From Patescibacteria group bacterium UBA1400 (GTDB lineage Bacteria > Patescibacteriota > Microgenomatia > UBA1400), in assembly GCA_002305125.1 (NCBI GenBank), contig DBQG01000037.1:19963-26029 (forward strand): DNA of 6,067 bases, read 5' to 3'. Below, piece after piece: positions 5,468 to 6,067 of the stretch. A program made the position numbers and the translations under genes. The notes under the pieces are model-generated. The model did no database searches, had not been told where the DNA came from, and worked only from the letters and a program-made list of their open reading frames with translations. Positions within the stretch are counted from its first letter, which is position 1, and each line of letters opens with the position of its first letter.

Positions 5468-6067
5468 GTGATCCAGCCGCTCCTTCCAGAACGGCTACCT
5501 TGTTACGACTTAGCGCTGATCGCTGAGTTTACCTTAGGCGTTTCCTTCTTTAACAAAATGTCGAAGTTAGGAAAACGACTTCGGGCACCCCCAACTTTCC
5601 TCACTTGACGGGCAGTGTGTACAAGATCTGAGAACGTATTCACCGCAGTCTGCTGACCTGCGATTACTACCAATTCCAACTTCATGTGGGCGAGTTGCAG
5701 CCCACAATCTGAACTGAGGATATTTTTAAGGGATTAGCTCCGCCTTACGACTTAGCAACCCGTTGTAATATCCATTGTAGGATGTGTGTCGCCCTGGACG
5801 TAAGCGCCGTGCTGACTTGACGTCATCCTCTCCTTCCTCCTTTGCTATGCAAAGGCAGTTCTCTGTGATATACAACACAGAGTAAGGGTTGCGCTCTATA
5901 CCCCACTTAAGGGAACATCTCACGACTAGAGCTGACGACAGCCATGCAGCAGCTGTGCTACACCCTCTAAGGCTTCTCTGGTTTCCCAAAGAATGCAGTA
6001 GCATGTCAAGTCCAGGTAAGGTTCTACGCTTCGTATCGAATTGAACCACATGCTCCACTGGTTGTGC
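5461..6067 (-). rRNA. rrs: 16S ribosomal RNA, 3' portion (5' part lies beyond the window)
   Basis: The segment covers about E. coli positions 933 to 1542. Landmarks on the minus strand are GTGGAGCATGTGG at the right edge, ATGACGTCAAGTC in the 1190s, GGTGAATACGTTC before the decoding site, AAGTCGTAACAAGGTAGCC (1492R primer site, intact) and GGATCACCTCCTTT at the 3' end. The anti-Shine-Dalgarno CCUCC is present. Decoding residues A1408, A1492 and A1493 are kept. Helices 35 and 36 differ from the usual sequence but remain paired. Position 1400 is U instead of C, and helix 44 is about 11 nt longer than in E. coli. No intron is present. Open frames of 60 and 110 codons across this gene are artefacts of rRNA sequence. 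Confidence 0.97.

Noticed and set aside
5503..6058. Two minus-strand open frames of 60 and 110 codons
   Set aside because: They lie wholly inside the 16S rRNA gene, whose landmarks are clear, and their translations resemble no protein family.

Overview
The window is most of one ribosomal RNA operon, read entirely on the minus strand (right to left). In transcription order it holds the 3' part of 16S rRNA (6067 to about 5461), three protein genes (5290 to 2920), tRNA-Ile(GAU), tRNA-Ala(UGC) and the 5' part of 23S rRNA (about 2472 to 1). The order 16S, tRNA-Ile, tRNA-Ala, 23S is the ordinary bacterial one. The unusual part is about 2.4 kb carrying three protein genes between 16S and tRNA-Ile.

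The rRNA is bacterial but divergent. It has lineage-type compensatory changes in 16S helices 35 and 36, a U at E. coli position 1400, and mismatches to the 1100R and 1392R universal primers. Neither rRNA portion contains an intron-sized insertion. This rRNA, the AT-rich protein genes, the absence of clear Shine-Dalgarno sites, the Ser/Pro 'SPSPSL' linkers, the LPVAG-type C-terminus and the cohesin and dockerin domains together suggest a Candidate Phyla Radiation (Patescibacteria) genome, perhaps Microgenomates. That placement is inference. All three stop codons occur and fit the standard bacterial code.

The three genes form a small set for the cell surface. Gene 1 (353 aa) has an N-terminal membrane anchor, a Cys-rich segment, a Ser/Pro repeat linker and a C-terminal type-I-like dockerin with two calcium loops. 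Gene 2 (202 aa) has an N-terminal anchor and one cohesin-like domain. Gene 3 (222 aa) has a signal peptide, one cohesin-like domain, a Ser/Pro linker and an LPVAG plus hydrophobic tail. Genes 2 and 3 overlap by one base (TAATG). A receptor-ligand pair is thus encoded inside an rRNA transcription unit, which could tie surface adhesion or assembly to ribosome synthesis.

The spacers carry more signals than usual. A candidate promoter with a palindrome in its spacer lies just before gene 1 and predicts a nearly leaderless mRNA. A candidate extended -10 promoter lies just before tRNA-Ile. A near-consensus promoter, structured RNA and terminator-like hairpin lie between the two tRNAs. A boxA-like antitermination site lies between tRNA-Ala and 23S. 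An imperfect direct repeat (around 2900-2928 and 5406-5429) brackets the gene block and may mark how it entered the operon.
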